Origin: Treponema sp. | GTDB taxonomy: Bacteria; Spirochaetota; Spirochaetia; Treponematales; Treponemataceae | NCBI GenBank assembly: GCA_022510905.1 | Contig: JAFLSN010000014.1 | Coordinates: forward strand, 1-63,329 | Length of the DNA: 63,329 nucleotides | Direction of reading: 5' to 3' | In this document: piece after piece, positions 30,861-39,189 of the stretch | How positions within the stretch are numbered: the first letter of the stretch is position 1 | How the letters are laid out: every line of letters starts with the position of its first letter | Program-made: the position numbers and the translations under genes | The notes under the pieces: model-generated | What the model was told of the DNA's origin: nothing | The model's database searches: none | What the model saw: the letters and a program-made list of their open reading frames with translations, nothing else

Positions 30861-32065
30861 GCATTTGTGTTCAGCGTTTGAAAGGCGCGGCCCTGACCAT
30901 GCTCTGCGTTGCATTTTTTGCAGCGAAAGCCATTCAGCCTGCCTATGCAGACCAGTTTGGCTTTGACGAATATCCCGGTGTCTCCATTGACATACCAGAA
31001 GGCTTTTCGCTGGTAAACGCGGAACGTGACGGCTCTGGATATTTTTTGCGGAGCACGTTGGTGCCGGTGGAGCTTGCCATCCGTTTTTACAAACAGGGTG
31101 CATACACGAGTGCACAGGCTGCTCTGGAAAATTCCATAAAAAAGCTGAACGGCACATGCAGCGCAAGGACAGTCACATGGCGCAACAGAAACGCGGCGGT
31201 GGCCCAGTCATTCAGCATGAACTACAACGGAAAGACCGTGCAGGGAACAGGAGCCAGCTGCACGCTTCCAGAAAAACTCGGAACCGTGGTTGTGTTCGCA
31301 TGGTGCACGGAGACAAACTGCGAACCTTACCGGCCGTTTTTGGAAAGCTGCGTTGACAGTCTTGGCATAGACAGGGGAAGCTACTACGAAACCGGAATCA
31401 TCACTGCCGCGCAATTTTCAGGCAACGCAGAAATCCTGCCGATAACGCTCACCATCGGCGAAACACGCATCGGCACAGCTCTCAGAGAAAACGACCGGGC
31501 CGCGGCTTCAGCATTGATTGAACGGGAATACGCGGTGCTCAGCATGTACAAAAAAAGTCCTCGCTGGAAACAAGCCTGGCAACGTTATTACCGAATGATT
31601 TTCAAAGACAGTTTCCACAGGCTGAACAGGGCCGCGTTCGACATATACAACGCGCTTTCGCCTTCCGTGAAGGATGACACAGAACTGGCGCAGAAACTCC
31701 TTACATGGACGCAGGGCTTTTCATACGAGCGTGAAAAAAACAGCAGCGATTTCACATCGCTACCCGGCATGCTGCTGGGCGAAGGAAGTGACTGCGACGC
31801 GCGCGGCATGCTGCTTTCGGTGCTGCTGCAAAACATGTGCGTTGACGCCATACTGTTTGTCAGCGCGGACTATGGACACGCCATCGCGGGGCTTGTTTCA
31901 GACCACCCGGGGCAGAAAATCCAGGTCGGCACCAAGGAATATCTCACAGGTGAAACCACGGCGCAGAATGTCACGTGGGGCATGATTGCCCAGAGCCAGC
32001 AGGATTTTTCAAAATGGATTGCCATTGAGCCGCCGCTCCCCTTTCCGCCAGAACCCAAGCCATAA
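30854..32065 (+). CDS. Secreted transglutaminase-like protein
   Basis: 403 residues with a Sec signal peptide (basic start, hydrophobic core, AYA cleavage near residue 33). The C-terminal third has the transglutaminase-like (papain-fold) pattern: LLTWTQGFSYE, then GEGSDCDARGMLL with the putative catalytic Cys (about 313), then YGHAIAGL with the His (about 342). A later Asp is not obvious. Such domains often act as periplasmic cysteine peptidases or as peptide-binding relatives. Start chosen at ATG 30854, with GAGG upstream; TTG 30839 is an alternative. Function in the cell is unknown. Confidence 0.7.
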   Translation: MTSICVQRLKGAALTMLCVAFFAAKAIQPAYADQFGFDEYPGVSIDIPEGFSLVNAERDGSGYFLRSTLVPVELAIRFYKQGAYTSAQAALENSIKKLNGTCSARTVTWRNRNAAVAQSFSMNYNGKTVQGTGASCTLPEKLGTVVVFAWCTETNCEPYRPFLESCVDSLGIDRGSYYETGIITAAQFSGNAEILPITLTIGETRIGTALRENDRAAASALIEREYAVLSMYKKSPRWKQAWQRYYRMIFKDSFHRLNRAAFDIYNALSPSVKDDTELAQKLLTWTQGFSYEREKNSSDFTSLPGMLLGEGSDCDARGMLLSVLLQNMCVDAILFVSADYGHAIAGLVSDHPGQKIQVGTKEYLTGETTAQNVTWGMIAQSQQDFSKWIAIEPPLPFPPEPKP

Positions 32066-32245
32066 TCAACGCAGGTCGAACAAAAAGTAAACGGTTCAAA
32101 AAAAATAACCACACGGGTGCACGGTCATACACGGCCTTAGTCCAGGACAAAACCGTGCGACGCGGCATCGTTCAATTTGAAATGCACAAATGCAAGGCCC
32201 TGTCACATGGCCGACACCAAAAACATGGCGGGCGCGCAAACGATG

Positions 32246-32893
32246 TCATGCCGTAAGAAGATTGTATGCGGCAAGAGAGCTTTGGGCATTCAAAAGCGAG
32301 TCGCGGAGCTCTGGGTCTTTGAGCTTGGCACTGAAAAACGAAAGGGTCTGTAGATAATAACGGTGCTGGTTGTAAGCGGCGGCAATCATAAACAAAAGGC
32401 GGACGGGCGCATCGTCTATTGACTGGAAATCTATGATGTCAACACGTGAAATCCCGACAGCCACCACCAGATCGGTCACCGATGAAAGACGCACATGCGG
32501 AATGGCAAGCCCACGCCCGATTGCAGTAGACATAAGCTCCTCGCGCTTTAAAATTTCAACCTCAAGCTCGCGTGCATCTTTTACCTGGGGTGCTGTCGCA
32601 AGGCTCGCGGAAAGTTCCACGAGCGCGTCATGCCGCGTGGGGTGCCCCATGAACACAATACGCTCGGGCGAAAGAATGTTTTTGACCTGCACGGAAATAT
32701 CCGATGAGCCTGAACGGTCGGAAGACGAAAGGCGCTCATTGACCCACTTTTCAACCTCAGACTTCTTAAAACGCCATACCGTTCCGATTTTGCCGCTTGG
32801 AATTTCACCTTTTTGAGCCCAATCGTACACGGTGCGCTCACTGACGCGCAGATATTTCGCCACTTCTTCTATTGTAAGAATGTCATCACCCAT
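32246..32893 (-). CDS. HTH (MerR/excisionase-type) fused to PTS EIIA domain
   Basis: 215 residues. Residues 1-55 are an excisionase/MerR-type helix-turn-helix (LTIEEVAKYLRVSERTVYDW and GKIGTVWRFKKSEVEKW). Residues about 75-215 are an EIIA-fructose/PtsN-type domain with the phosphorylatable histidine in LAIPHVR (H133). PtsN proteins normally lack a DNA-binding head, so this looks like a transcription factor whose activity is set by PTS phosphorylation, an architecture I associate with spirochaetes. GGAG six bases before ATG. Monocistronic; targets unknown. Confidence 0.85.
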   Translation of the reverse strand: MGDDILTIEEVAKYLRVSERTVYDWAQKGEIPSGKIGTVWRFKKSEVEKWVNERLSSSDRSGSSDISVQVKNILSPERIVFMGHPTRHDALVELSASLATAPQVKDARELEVEILKREELMSTAIGRGLAIPHVRLSSVTDLVVAVGISRVDIIDFQSIDDAPVRLLFMIAAAYNQHRYYLQTLSFFSAKLKDPELRDSLLNAQSSLAAYNLLTA

Positions 32894-33221
32894 GATTTTC
32901 TCCGCTTGCTTACCGCTTCCCTGCCATTTATTGCGTTATAATGCATTCTTTGCGCTTTCTTGTCAAGTGCTGAAAACCATATCAAAAACTCTAAAAAATC
33001 CACGAACCAAACCACACGGAACCAAAACGCAAACCGAAATATTTTACGCGCAGCCAGTCCCTCGGTTTTAAATTCGTGCCTCAAAATTTCTTTAGGCACC
33101 GAACCTCACAACCGCCCTCTTGAATCACCCCGGCACAGAAGCGCCCTCCACTCCGCGAAGCGGAGCCATGCACTTTTCTGCATATCCAAACAAGTTGCAT
33201 CCCGCACACCGTTACAGTATT

Positions 33222-33298
33222 GACCCGTGCGGAAAAGATACATACCGTGATTCTGCAAAGCCTCCCCTCGCTCCTGCACCGGGGTGTGTTGATTGACC
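33222..33298 (-). repeat. Dispersed hairpin repeat, copy 5 (short form)
   Basis: Minus strand: GTCAATCAACACACCCC, a GCAGGAGCGAGG block, GGCTTTGCAGAATCACGG and CTTTTCCGCACGGG. Its left end overlaps the -35 box of the gene at 33330 on the other strand. A CTCCGCGAAGCGGAG hairpin (33151-33165) lies nearby. Confidence 0.65.
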
Positions 33299-33321
33299 AA
33301 GCGCAAATGTTTCTATAAAAT
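33293..33321 (+). promoter_or_regulatory. Promoter of the beta-propeller gene (leaderless)
   Basis: -35 TTGACC (33293-33298), 17-bp spacer, -10 TAAAAT (33316-33321), then 8 nt to ATG 33330. The -35 is formed at the edge of dispersed repeat copy 5. Confidence 0.65.
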
Positions 33322-33329
33322 GATTCATC

Positions 33330-34391
33330 ATGAAGCAGAAAAATAATCCTCGCATACTGGTGCTGGCTATTACGTTGTTTTGTCTTGTCTACATGATTTG
33401 TGCGCCAAGGCCGTTGAGCACCGAGCTGTACCTGGTTCCCGACTGGACGGAAGATATTTCGCGGGTGCAGGAAGGCAAAGAAGGAGACGTGCTCATACCG
33501 TTCAGGCTTTCACAGAACATCGGTTTTTTCACTCCGGACGGCCGCGTGGTGTCTTCGATTACATTTCCTTTCAAAGCCGCTATCTCAGAATGCTGGTATG
33601 CAACCTACGGGGCAGCAAATCGCGCCACAGAGCTGCACCGCCCCACCGGAGAAACCGGCGCCACAATAAACGCGGAAGGCTTCCCGTTTTTTGACGCAGA
33701 CCGCATCTACCTGTTTTTGCCGGGCGGAACTTCTTTTGCGCGCTACAGCGAGGACGGAAACCAATTATGGAAATATGAAAGCTATGCGCCCATCACGGCG
33801 TTCTCTTCAACCGAAGGTGGAACTGTCGCGGGCTTTGCAGACGGCAACATGGTTTCGTTCACAAAGGACGGCTCTATCGACCAGCGGTTCGCACCGGGCG
33901 GAAGCGCCATCCCTGTCATTTTGGGGGCCGCAATATCCGGCGACGGCAAACTCATAGCATGTGTGAGCGGGCGGGAACAGCAGCGCTTTGTGCTCGCGCA
34001 AAAAAGCGGAGGGCACTCAAAAATCATGTTCCATGAATATGCAGAGCAGGACTTGGTTACGCAGGTGCTGGTGCATTTCAACCGCGCGGCCGACACCGTG
34101 TACTACAACTACAACGGCGGCCTCGGAATTGTTGACATCGCAAAACTCAGCAGCTCGCATGTGCCCATCAAGGGAACAATCGTGCAGATTGAAGAATCCG
34201 AAGTGGAAAACCTCGTCTTTATCCTGAGCAAAGATGAAAACCGCTACACGGTTACCGCGCTGGAGCCGTTTGACCATCCGGCGGCGCAGTTCAGTTTTGA
34301 AGGCGAAAGCGCGTTCATCAAAGTGCATGGCGAAGCTCTGTTTGTGGGCCGGAACAACAAGATTTCACGCCTCACGGTGGCACGAAAATAG
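33330..34391 (+). CDS. Membrane-anchored beta-propeller-like protein
   Basis: 353 residues. One N-terminal transmembrane segment (about 9-25, likely an uncleaved anchor or signal), then an all-beta extracytoplasmic region with repeated blade-like motifs (IGFFTPDGRVVSSITF, FARYSEDGNQLWKYES and VSFTKDGSIDQRF) typical of WD40/PQQ-like propellers. No catalytic motif. It precedes the M23-like gene by 71 nt and may form a cell-envelope operon with it. Function unknown. Confidence 0.7.
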   Translation: MKQKNNPRILVLAITLFCLVYMICAPRPLSTELYLVPDWTEDISRVQEGKEGDVLIPFRLSQNIGFFTPDGRVVSSITFPFKAAISECWYATYGAANRATELHRPTGETGATINAEGFPFFDADRIYLFLPGGTSFARYSEDGNQLWKYESYAPITAFSSTEGGTVAGFADGNMVSFTKDGSIDQRFAPGGSAIPVILGAAISGDGKLIACVSGREQQRFVLAQKSGGHSKIMFHEYAEQDLVTQVLVHFNRAADTVYYNYNGGLGIVDIAKLSSSHVPIKGTIVQIEESEVENLVFILSKDENRYTVTALEPFDHPAAQFSFEGESAFIKVHGEALFVGRNNKISRLTVARK

Positions 34392-34462
34392 GCGCGCAAG
34401 GCAAAGGCATGCGGCAAGACAGCCCGGAACGAACCGGTTTTGCCGGCAGGAAGGTACACGCA

Positions 34463-35347
34463 ATGAAAGGCAGACAGACAGCACTCACCGCACTGGTCTC
34501 ACTTTTTCTTCTGGGCATCGGCCCGGTTCAAGTCAAGGCTTTTGACTGGCCGCAGAAAGAAACCAGCGCGGACAGTTTTTTTTCGTACTTCGGGCAGCGG
34601 AGGGGCGGCACCATTGCATCGGCCCTTGTTTTTATGGACAATGCGGAAGTGCGCGCGGCGGATGCGGGAACTGTCATTGCCGTTATCAGCGAGCATGAAA
34701 ACGACTTTGGCTGGTTTGAGTCTCCGCTGGGAAACGCCGTCATTGTCTCACACAAAAATGAAATGGCGACAGTCTATGCAAACCTTGAGGGAGGCACCAT
34801 TCCAGACGCGGTGATGAACGCCGGTTCCGTGGCGGCGGGGGCCGTGCTTGGCACCAGCGGCAATTCAGGCTGGCAGGAAGGACAGAGCTGCCTGGAATTT
34901 CATGTCCTTGACACAAAAAACGAAAGCACCATAAATCCACGCATCCTCATGCCGCGAATCGGCAAGGAACTTCCACTTGTCATAGGCGACATTTCCCTTG
35001 CCGACAAAAACGGCACAATCCACCAACTTGCGTCCGAACGTGTGCTGAACGCGGGAAACTACAGCCTTTACCGAAAACGCCAGCCCGTTGCGACTCCGTA
35101 CCGCACGGTAGTCTCGGTGAACGGCGCATCGGTCGAAACAATTTCGTATGACATGCTCAAAGAAATCGACGGGAGGCTGTGCGCGACAGGAAACACCGGC
35201 TATGCGGTCGAAGAGCTCTATCCAGACGAAAGCCGCCAGCTCTTGGCCCAGCTCATACTCACCCGAGGCCGCAACACGGTAACGATAGCCATCGCCGACA
35301 TCCTCGGAGAAACCAAAACGATTTCATATGTGCTCGATGTGCGGTAA
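34463..35347 (+). CDS. Secreted LytM/M23-like protein, probably catalytically inactive
   Basis: 294 residues from ATG 34463 (AGGAAGG upstream). Signal peptide ending VQVKA. The LytM fold is recognisable (VRAADAGTVIAV, then VIVSHKN, GTSGNSGWQEGQSCLEFHVLD and NPRILMP). The first zinc ligand motif HxGxD is absent, and HxH has become EFH. Such dead LytM domains (EnvC and NlpD in E. coli) regulate amidases rather than cut. The C-terminal 100 residues form an extra beta domain. It follows the propeller gene and converges with mnmA. Confidence 0.8.
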   Translation: MKGRQTALTALVSLFLLGIGPVQVKAFDWPQKETSADSFFSYFGQRRGGTIASALVFMDNAEVRAADAGTVIAVISEHENDFGWFESPLGNAVIVSHKNEMATVYANLEGGTIPDAVMNAGSVAAGAVLGTSGNSGWQEGQSCLEFHVLDTKNESTINPRILMPRIGKELPLVIGDISLADKNGTIHQLASERVLNAGNYSLYRKRQPVATPYRTVVSVNGASVETISYDMLKEIDGRLCATGNTGYAVEELYPDESRQLLAQLILTRGRNTVTIAIADILGETKTISYVLDVR

Positions 35348-35373
35348 CCCCGCTCCGCTACCTGCATTGCATT

Positions 35374-36597
35374 TTACGCGAGCACGGCGGCAGAACCAAC
35401 AGCGCGGGCAATGATGCCGCCTCCCAGCGTTACGCCATCTTTGTAAAACACCACAGACTGTCCGGGAGCAACAGCCCGCTGCTGCTCTTTGAAAGTAACA
35501 CGATATGCAGGCCCGTCCAGACGCTCACCATGCACAGGAGAATAAGGCTCAACGAGCGCAGGAACAGGCCTTGCCGCAAGACGAATTTTCACCATAGCTT
35601 CAAAAGAACATTCAGGGTCATATCCCGCCGGCCACACAAGATCGTCGGCCACAAGTCCATCGCACAGCAGATCCTTGTCCGTGCCAAGCACCACCAGATT
35701 CCTGGCGCTGTCGATCGCCGCCACATAAAGCGGTTCCTTCGCGCTCACTCCAAGCCCCCTGCGCTGGCCAATCGTGTAATGCTCAATGCCACGGTGCCGC
35801 CCCAGAACATGGCCGTCAAGGTCTATGATGTCGCCCGGAACAGACGGACTGTCGCCAAACAATGCGTCGCGGTATTCGGGGGGAACAAAGTCCTGGCTTT
35901 CCTCACGTTCCGCCGCGGAAAGTCCACGTGCACGGGCCATGGCAAAGACCTCCTGCTTTGAAAACGCTGAAAGCGGAAAGCGGACCCGCTCCAGCACGTC
36001 AGAAGGAATGCGGTACAAAAAATACGCCTGGTCTTTTGCAAGATCCGCGGCAGCAGCGACCTGCGCCGGCCTTCCGCTTCCAGAAGGAGTGACGGCAGCG
36101 CCACTTCCAAATCGGGAGCGGAGCGGCTTCGTGCCCCGCACCACGCGCGCGTAGTGGCCTGTGCAGAAATAGTCATAGCTGATTCCGAGAGCCTCGATTC
36201 CTGCAAGCAGGGCGCCGAACTTGACAAACCGGTTGCAGCGTATGCAGGGATTCGGCGTGCGGCCAGAACGGTATTCCGCGGTAAAATAGTCCAGCACCTG
36301 TTTTTTGTAGGCATCCTTCACATCCACAACATGGTACGGAATTTTGTGCGCGGCACAGAATGCCGTGCATTCGGCGATGTCGGCGGCTTCACCGGGGCCG
36401 TAGCAGCTGTCATGCAGGTGGGCCACTTCGGGAAACCTGCCGGCATCAGCCTCGTTCCACAGCGCCATGGTCACGCCAATGACCGTGCACCCCCTTTCTT
36501 GCAGCAAAAGCGCCGCCATGGTCGAGTCCACGCCGCCAGAAAGCCCCACCACCACCGTGCTGCCGGGTGCGGGAAGCGGCAAATCTTCATATTCCAT
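35374..36597 (-). CDS. mnmA: tRNA-specific 2-thiouridylase
   Basis: Makes s2U34 in tRNA for Lys, Glu and Gln, using sulfur relayed from a cysteine desulfurase. PP-loop SGGVDS (20-25), NPCIRCNRFVKFG with the first catalytic Cys, FCTGHYAR, and a conserved C-terminal beta barrel with GQSVVFY. An insertion of about 20 residues follows the GHYAR motif. Start is ATG 36597 with a -10 box ending 8 nt upstream and no ribosome site, so the mRNA is leaderless. An in-frame TTG 9 nt upstream is less likely. Confidence 0.93.
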   Translation of the reverse strand: MEYEDLPLPAPGSTVVVGLSGGVDSTMAALLLQERGCTVIGVTMALWNEADAGRFPEVAHLHDSCYGPGEAADIAECTAFCAAHKIPYHVVDVKDAYKKQVLDYFTAEYRSGRTPNPCIRCNRFVKFGALLAGIEALGISYDYFCTGHYARVVRGTKPLRSRFGSGAAVTPSGSGRPAQVAAAADLAKDQAYFLYRIPSDVLERVRFPLSAFSKQEVFAMARARGLSAAEREESQDFVPPEYRDALFGDSPSVPGDIIDLDGHVLGRHRGIEHYTIGQRRGLGVSAKEPLYVAAIDSARNLVVLGTDKDLLCDGLVADDLVWPAGYDPECSFEAMVKIRLAARPVPALVEPYSPVHGERLDGPAYRVTFKEQQRAVAPGQSVVFYKDGVTLGGGIIARAVGSAAVLA

Positions 36598-36605
36598 AGA
36601 GCCCA

Positions 36606-36634
36606 ACTATACCGCATAACAGGGCGAGTGGCAA
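36606..36634 (-). promoter_or_regulatory. mnmA promoter (leaderless)
   Basis: -35 TTGCCA (36629-36634), 17-bp spacer, -10 TATAGT (36606-36611), then 8 nt to ATG 36597. Confidence 0.75.
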
Positions 36635-36878
36635 TGCAGGCATGGGCGCAAACAGGAAAAGAGCGCTCCTCACAAAACGCGGAACACAGGAACAGGCTGA
36701 AATGGCAAACCCCGGCAGAAAACAACCGTGCCGGAGAATATTTAATTATGCAGCAAGAACGGACAGCAAAAGCCGCTTTAGCTGCTGCATGGACGTGCAG
36801 CCCTTATGGGAGAATGCGCGGCGTTTTGGGCGTACGATGGCACTGCGGCCTGCGGGCACTCCCACGCCAGAAGGGAGC

Positions 36879-36916
36879 AAAAAAGCCCCGCAGTGCGGAA
36901 CGGCACCACGGGGCTT
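36879..36916 (-). terminator. Terminator of the LamG-like lipoprotein gene
   Basis: Minus strand stem AAGCCCCG/CGGGGCTT with an inner GTGC/GCAC stem, followed by a T-run, 46 nt after the stop codon. The rest of the gap to mnmA (36635-36878) shows no gene. Confidence 0.85.
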
Positions 36917-36962
36917 AATGCTAAAATGTATACATAAGTCAGCGGATTAGGGAACAGAGGAT

Positions 36963-38300
36963 TTAGCCCGCGCTGCCAGCGGGAGCGTTGGCCCCCTTGG
37001 AAACGGTGAGGTTCGTTATGTTAAGCCCTGCCACGTTGAACACCACCTCGCCATCTGCGAGACCACCTACGAACACATTTATGAATTGTTTCAAATTTGC
37101 AGTGCCGCCAAACGCATTTTCAGCGTATTTTATCCACTGTTCTTCGTTCAAGTAATACGTGATTTCTCCAGAGGTAGCAAATACAACCCGAATAGTAACT
37201 TCATTGCCAGTGAATGCGGAATTATATAACATGCCTTCAGTCACAGTTCCATGAGCACCAGGATTCGCATTTATATTGTCGCCAAAATCAAGACCTGCGG
37301 TGTTCGCATTCACGTCCAGGTTCGGGATTGTCACATGGCAGCCCTTGTAGGAAAGGATTTGCGCTCCCCAGTCGTTCGTACCGACAGGCAGCGTCGCCTT
37401 GAACTCCACGGTGAAGCCGTTATCACCCGCAACAAACTTTGGAATAGCCGCAAGCCTGATACTGCCATTGTATTTAAGCGTTCCAGTCTCACTATCATCC
37501 CAAGCGTCAGAGTAGGGGCTTGGAACAATCACCCCTTTAGAGATGGTAACATCGGTTATGTTAAGACTTGTTGTGTTGAACACCACATCGCCAGCCGCAA
37601 GACCCTCTACGAACACATTTATGAACTTCTTTAGATTCTCAGTGCTGTCAAACGCTTTTTCGGCATATTCTATCCACTTGATTCCGTTCAAGTAATATGT
37701 GATTTTTCCAGAGGCATCAAATACAACATGCAGTTTAACCTCAGCGCCAATGAACGCGGTGGTATGGCTCCCTAAATATATAGTTCCATGGGAATAAGGA
37801 TTCGCATTTACCAATTCGCCAAAATCAAGACCTGCGGTGTTCTCATTCACGTCCAGGTTCGGGATTGTCACATGGCAGCCCTTGTAGGAAAGGATTTTTG
37901 CTCCCCAGTCGTTCGTATCGACAGGCAGAGTCGCCTTGAACTCCACGGTAAAGCCGCCGCTGCCCACATCAAAAGCAGTGAGTGTCTTGTTTTTCACTTC
38001 CCCTGTGCAAGAGAGCGTTTTTCCGTCATCAGATACAACCCCTGTTCCACCAGAACCAGAATCAGAACCGCCAGTTCCACCACCACCAGAACCACCAGAA
38101 CCAGTACCGCCACCTCCAGTACCGCCTGTTCCGCCAGTTCCAGTACCGCCACCGGCTCCGCTTCCTCCGCCGCCAGAGCCACCCTGTTCTGTCCCGCCCG
38201 AGCTTCCGCCGTCATCGCTGCACGAGATAAATGCCCCGCCCACCACAAGCAGCAGTGCCGCCAGCAGGAGCGCCAGTTTTGTTCCGAACATCTTTTTCAT
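36963..38300 (-). CDS. Lipoprotein with two tandem LamG-like domains
   Basis: 445 residues from ATG 38300 (AAGGAG upstream). Signal peptide with lipobox AFISC (Cys27). A Gly/Ser/Thr-rich linker (about 30-105, mostly GGSGGGG-type) follows, then two duplicated beta-rich domains of about 145 residues. They share FTVEFKATLPV, NDWGAKILSYKGCHVTIPNL and KFINVFV blocks, the look of a concanavalin/LamG jelly roll. Probably exposed on the outer membrane or in the periplasm and likely to bind glycans or ligands; no catalytic residues seen. The repeats are about 75% identical, which implies a recent internal duplication. Confidence 0.8.
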   Translation of the reverse strand: MKKMFGTKLALLLAALLLVVGGAFISCSDDGGSSGGTEQGGSGGGGSGAGGGTGTGGTGGTGGGGTGSGGSGGGGTGGSDSGSGGTGVVSDDGKTLSCTGEVKNKTLTAFDVGSGGFTVEFKATLPVDTNDWGAKILSYKGCHVTIPNLDVNENTAGLDFGELVNANPYSHGTIYLGSHTTAFIGAEVKLHVVFDASGKITYYLNGIKWIEYAEKAFDSTENLKKFINVFVEGLAAGDVVFNTTSLNITDVTISKGVIVPSPYSDAWDDSETGTLKYNGSIRLAAIPKFVAGDNGFTVEFKATLPVGTNDWGAQILSYKGCHVTIPNLDVNANTAGLDFGDNINANPGAHGTVTEGMLYNSAFTGNEVTIRVVFATSGEITYYLNEEQWIKYAENAFGGTANLKQFINVFVGGLADGEVVFNVAGLNITNLTVSKGANAPAGSAG

Positions 38301-38497
38301 GATGTTACTCCTTTTGCGTTTTTCTTCCGCCGAAGATTGTCTATCCGCACACGGGGCAACGCCCCGCGACCGTGAACGTTTTTTTGGCACATCGCCGTGC
38401 CGGGCATCTGAAAGCAAAGCCCCCGCGACAGGCCGCCGCGGTGACCGGGGTACAAGCCATCAGCAGAAAGTCACACTGCCCGATGGCAGCAAAAAAG

Positions 38498-39187
38498 CTA
38501 TTTGAGCACTTCCTGCCTGAAATGCTCAATCTCCGTGTTGGCATAGTCCATGAACGCGCTGTATTCCTCATCGCCCTCGATTAGCGCGTGGGCGTTCACG
38601 TGCGCCACCAGCATCTTGTACGCCTCGTCGCTCACGCCACGCGCCGCCTTGAGCGCGCCGGTGGTCTTTGCCGCCCGCTCGTCCGTGCGCTGCGCGGTCA
38701 GCTCCCGCACCGTCTCGTTGGCGGCCTTGAGCTTCTCCACGAACGCCGTAAGAGACAGCTCCTTGACCTGCCCGGCGAACTTGCCTTCCAGATCCTGGAT
38801 AAAGTTCACGAGCAGCCCCGTCTCCTTGTCGAGCTGCGCCTGCGTGTCAATCTTGTAGTCCTTGATGTGCTGGGCGAGCACTTTCGCCGCCTCCGAAAGC
38901 GACTCCACGGGAAAATTGACGTAGCCACCCACCGCCTTCCTGTAGCCTGAGTAGAGCTGGTCGCGTAGCCTGTCCGCATCCGCGATTTTGTCGGTGATGA
39001 GGCTCTTCGCGCTGATTTTCAGATTCTCATCCTCGGCCGTCACCGCGTCCCGCAGCGCCCTCACCTGCGCCGCGCACTTCTCGGCCACCGCCGCATCCTT
39101 CTCCGCCCGCTCCGCCATGTTCGACACGAACATGAAGTGCGCGGCGTTGTTCATTCCGCCGATGTAAAAACTTGTGATCTCTTTCAT
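38498..39187 (-). CDS. DUF6261-family protein
   Basis: 229 residues, nearly all alpha-helix and coiled coil, with no signal peptide. The N-terminus SFYIGGMNNAAHFMF and the long helices match my memory of DUF6261 proteins from Bacteroidota and Treponema, which have no known role. ATG 39187 has AAGGAG at 10 nt and lies 2 nt after the stop of the repeat-encoded ORF 39190-40530, so its translation should depend on that ORF. No separate strong promoter is evident. The gap after it (38301-38497) holds a GC-rich hairpin (38352-38366) and no gene. Confidence 0.75.
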   Translation of the reverse strand: MKEITSFYIGGMNNAAHFMFVSNMAERAEKDAAVAEKCAAQVRALRDAVTAEDENLKISAKSLITDKIADADRLRDQLYSGYRKAVGGYVNFPVESLSEAAKVLAQHIKDYKIDTQAQLDKETGLLVNFIQDLEGKFAGQVKELSLTAFVEKLKAANETVRELTAQRTDERAAKTTGALKAARGVSDEAYKMLVAHVNAHALIEGDEEYSAFMDYANTEIEHFRQEVLK

Positions 39188-39189
39188 TT

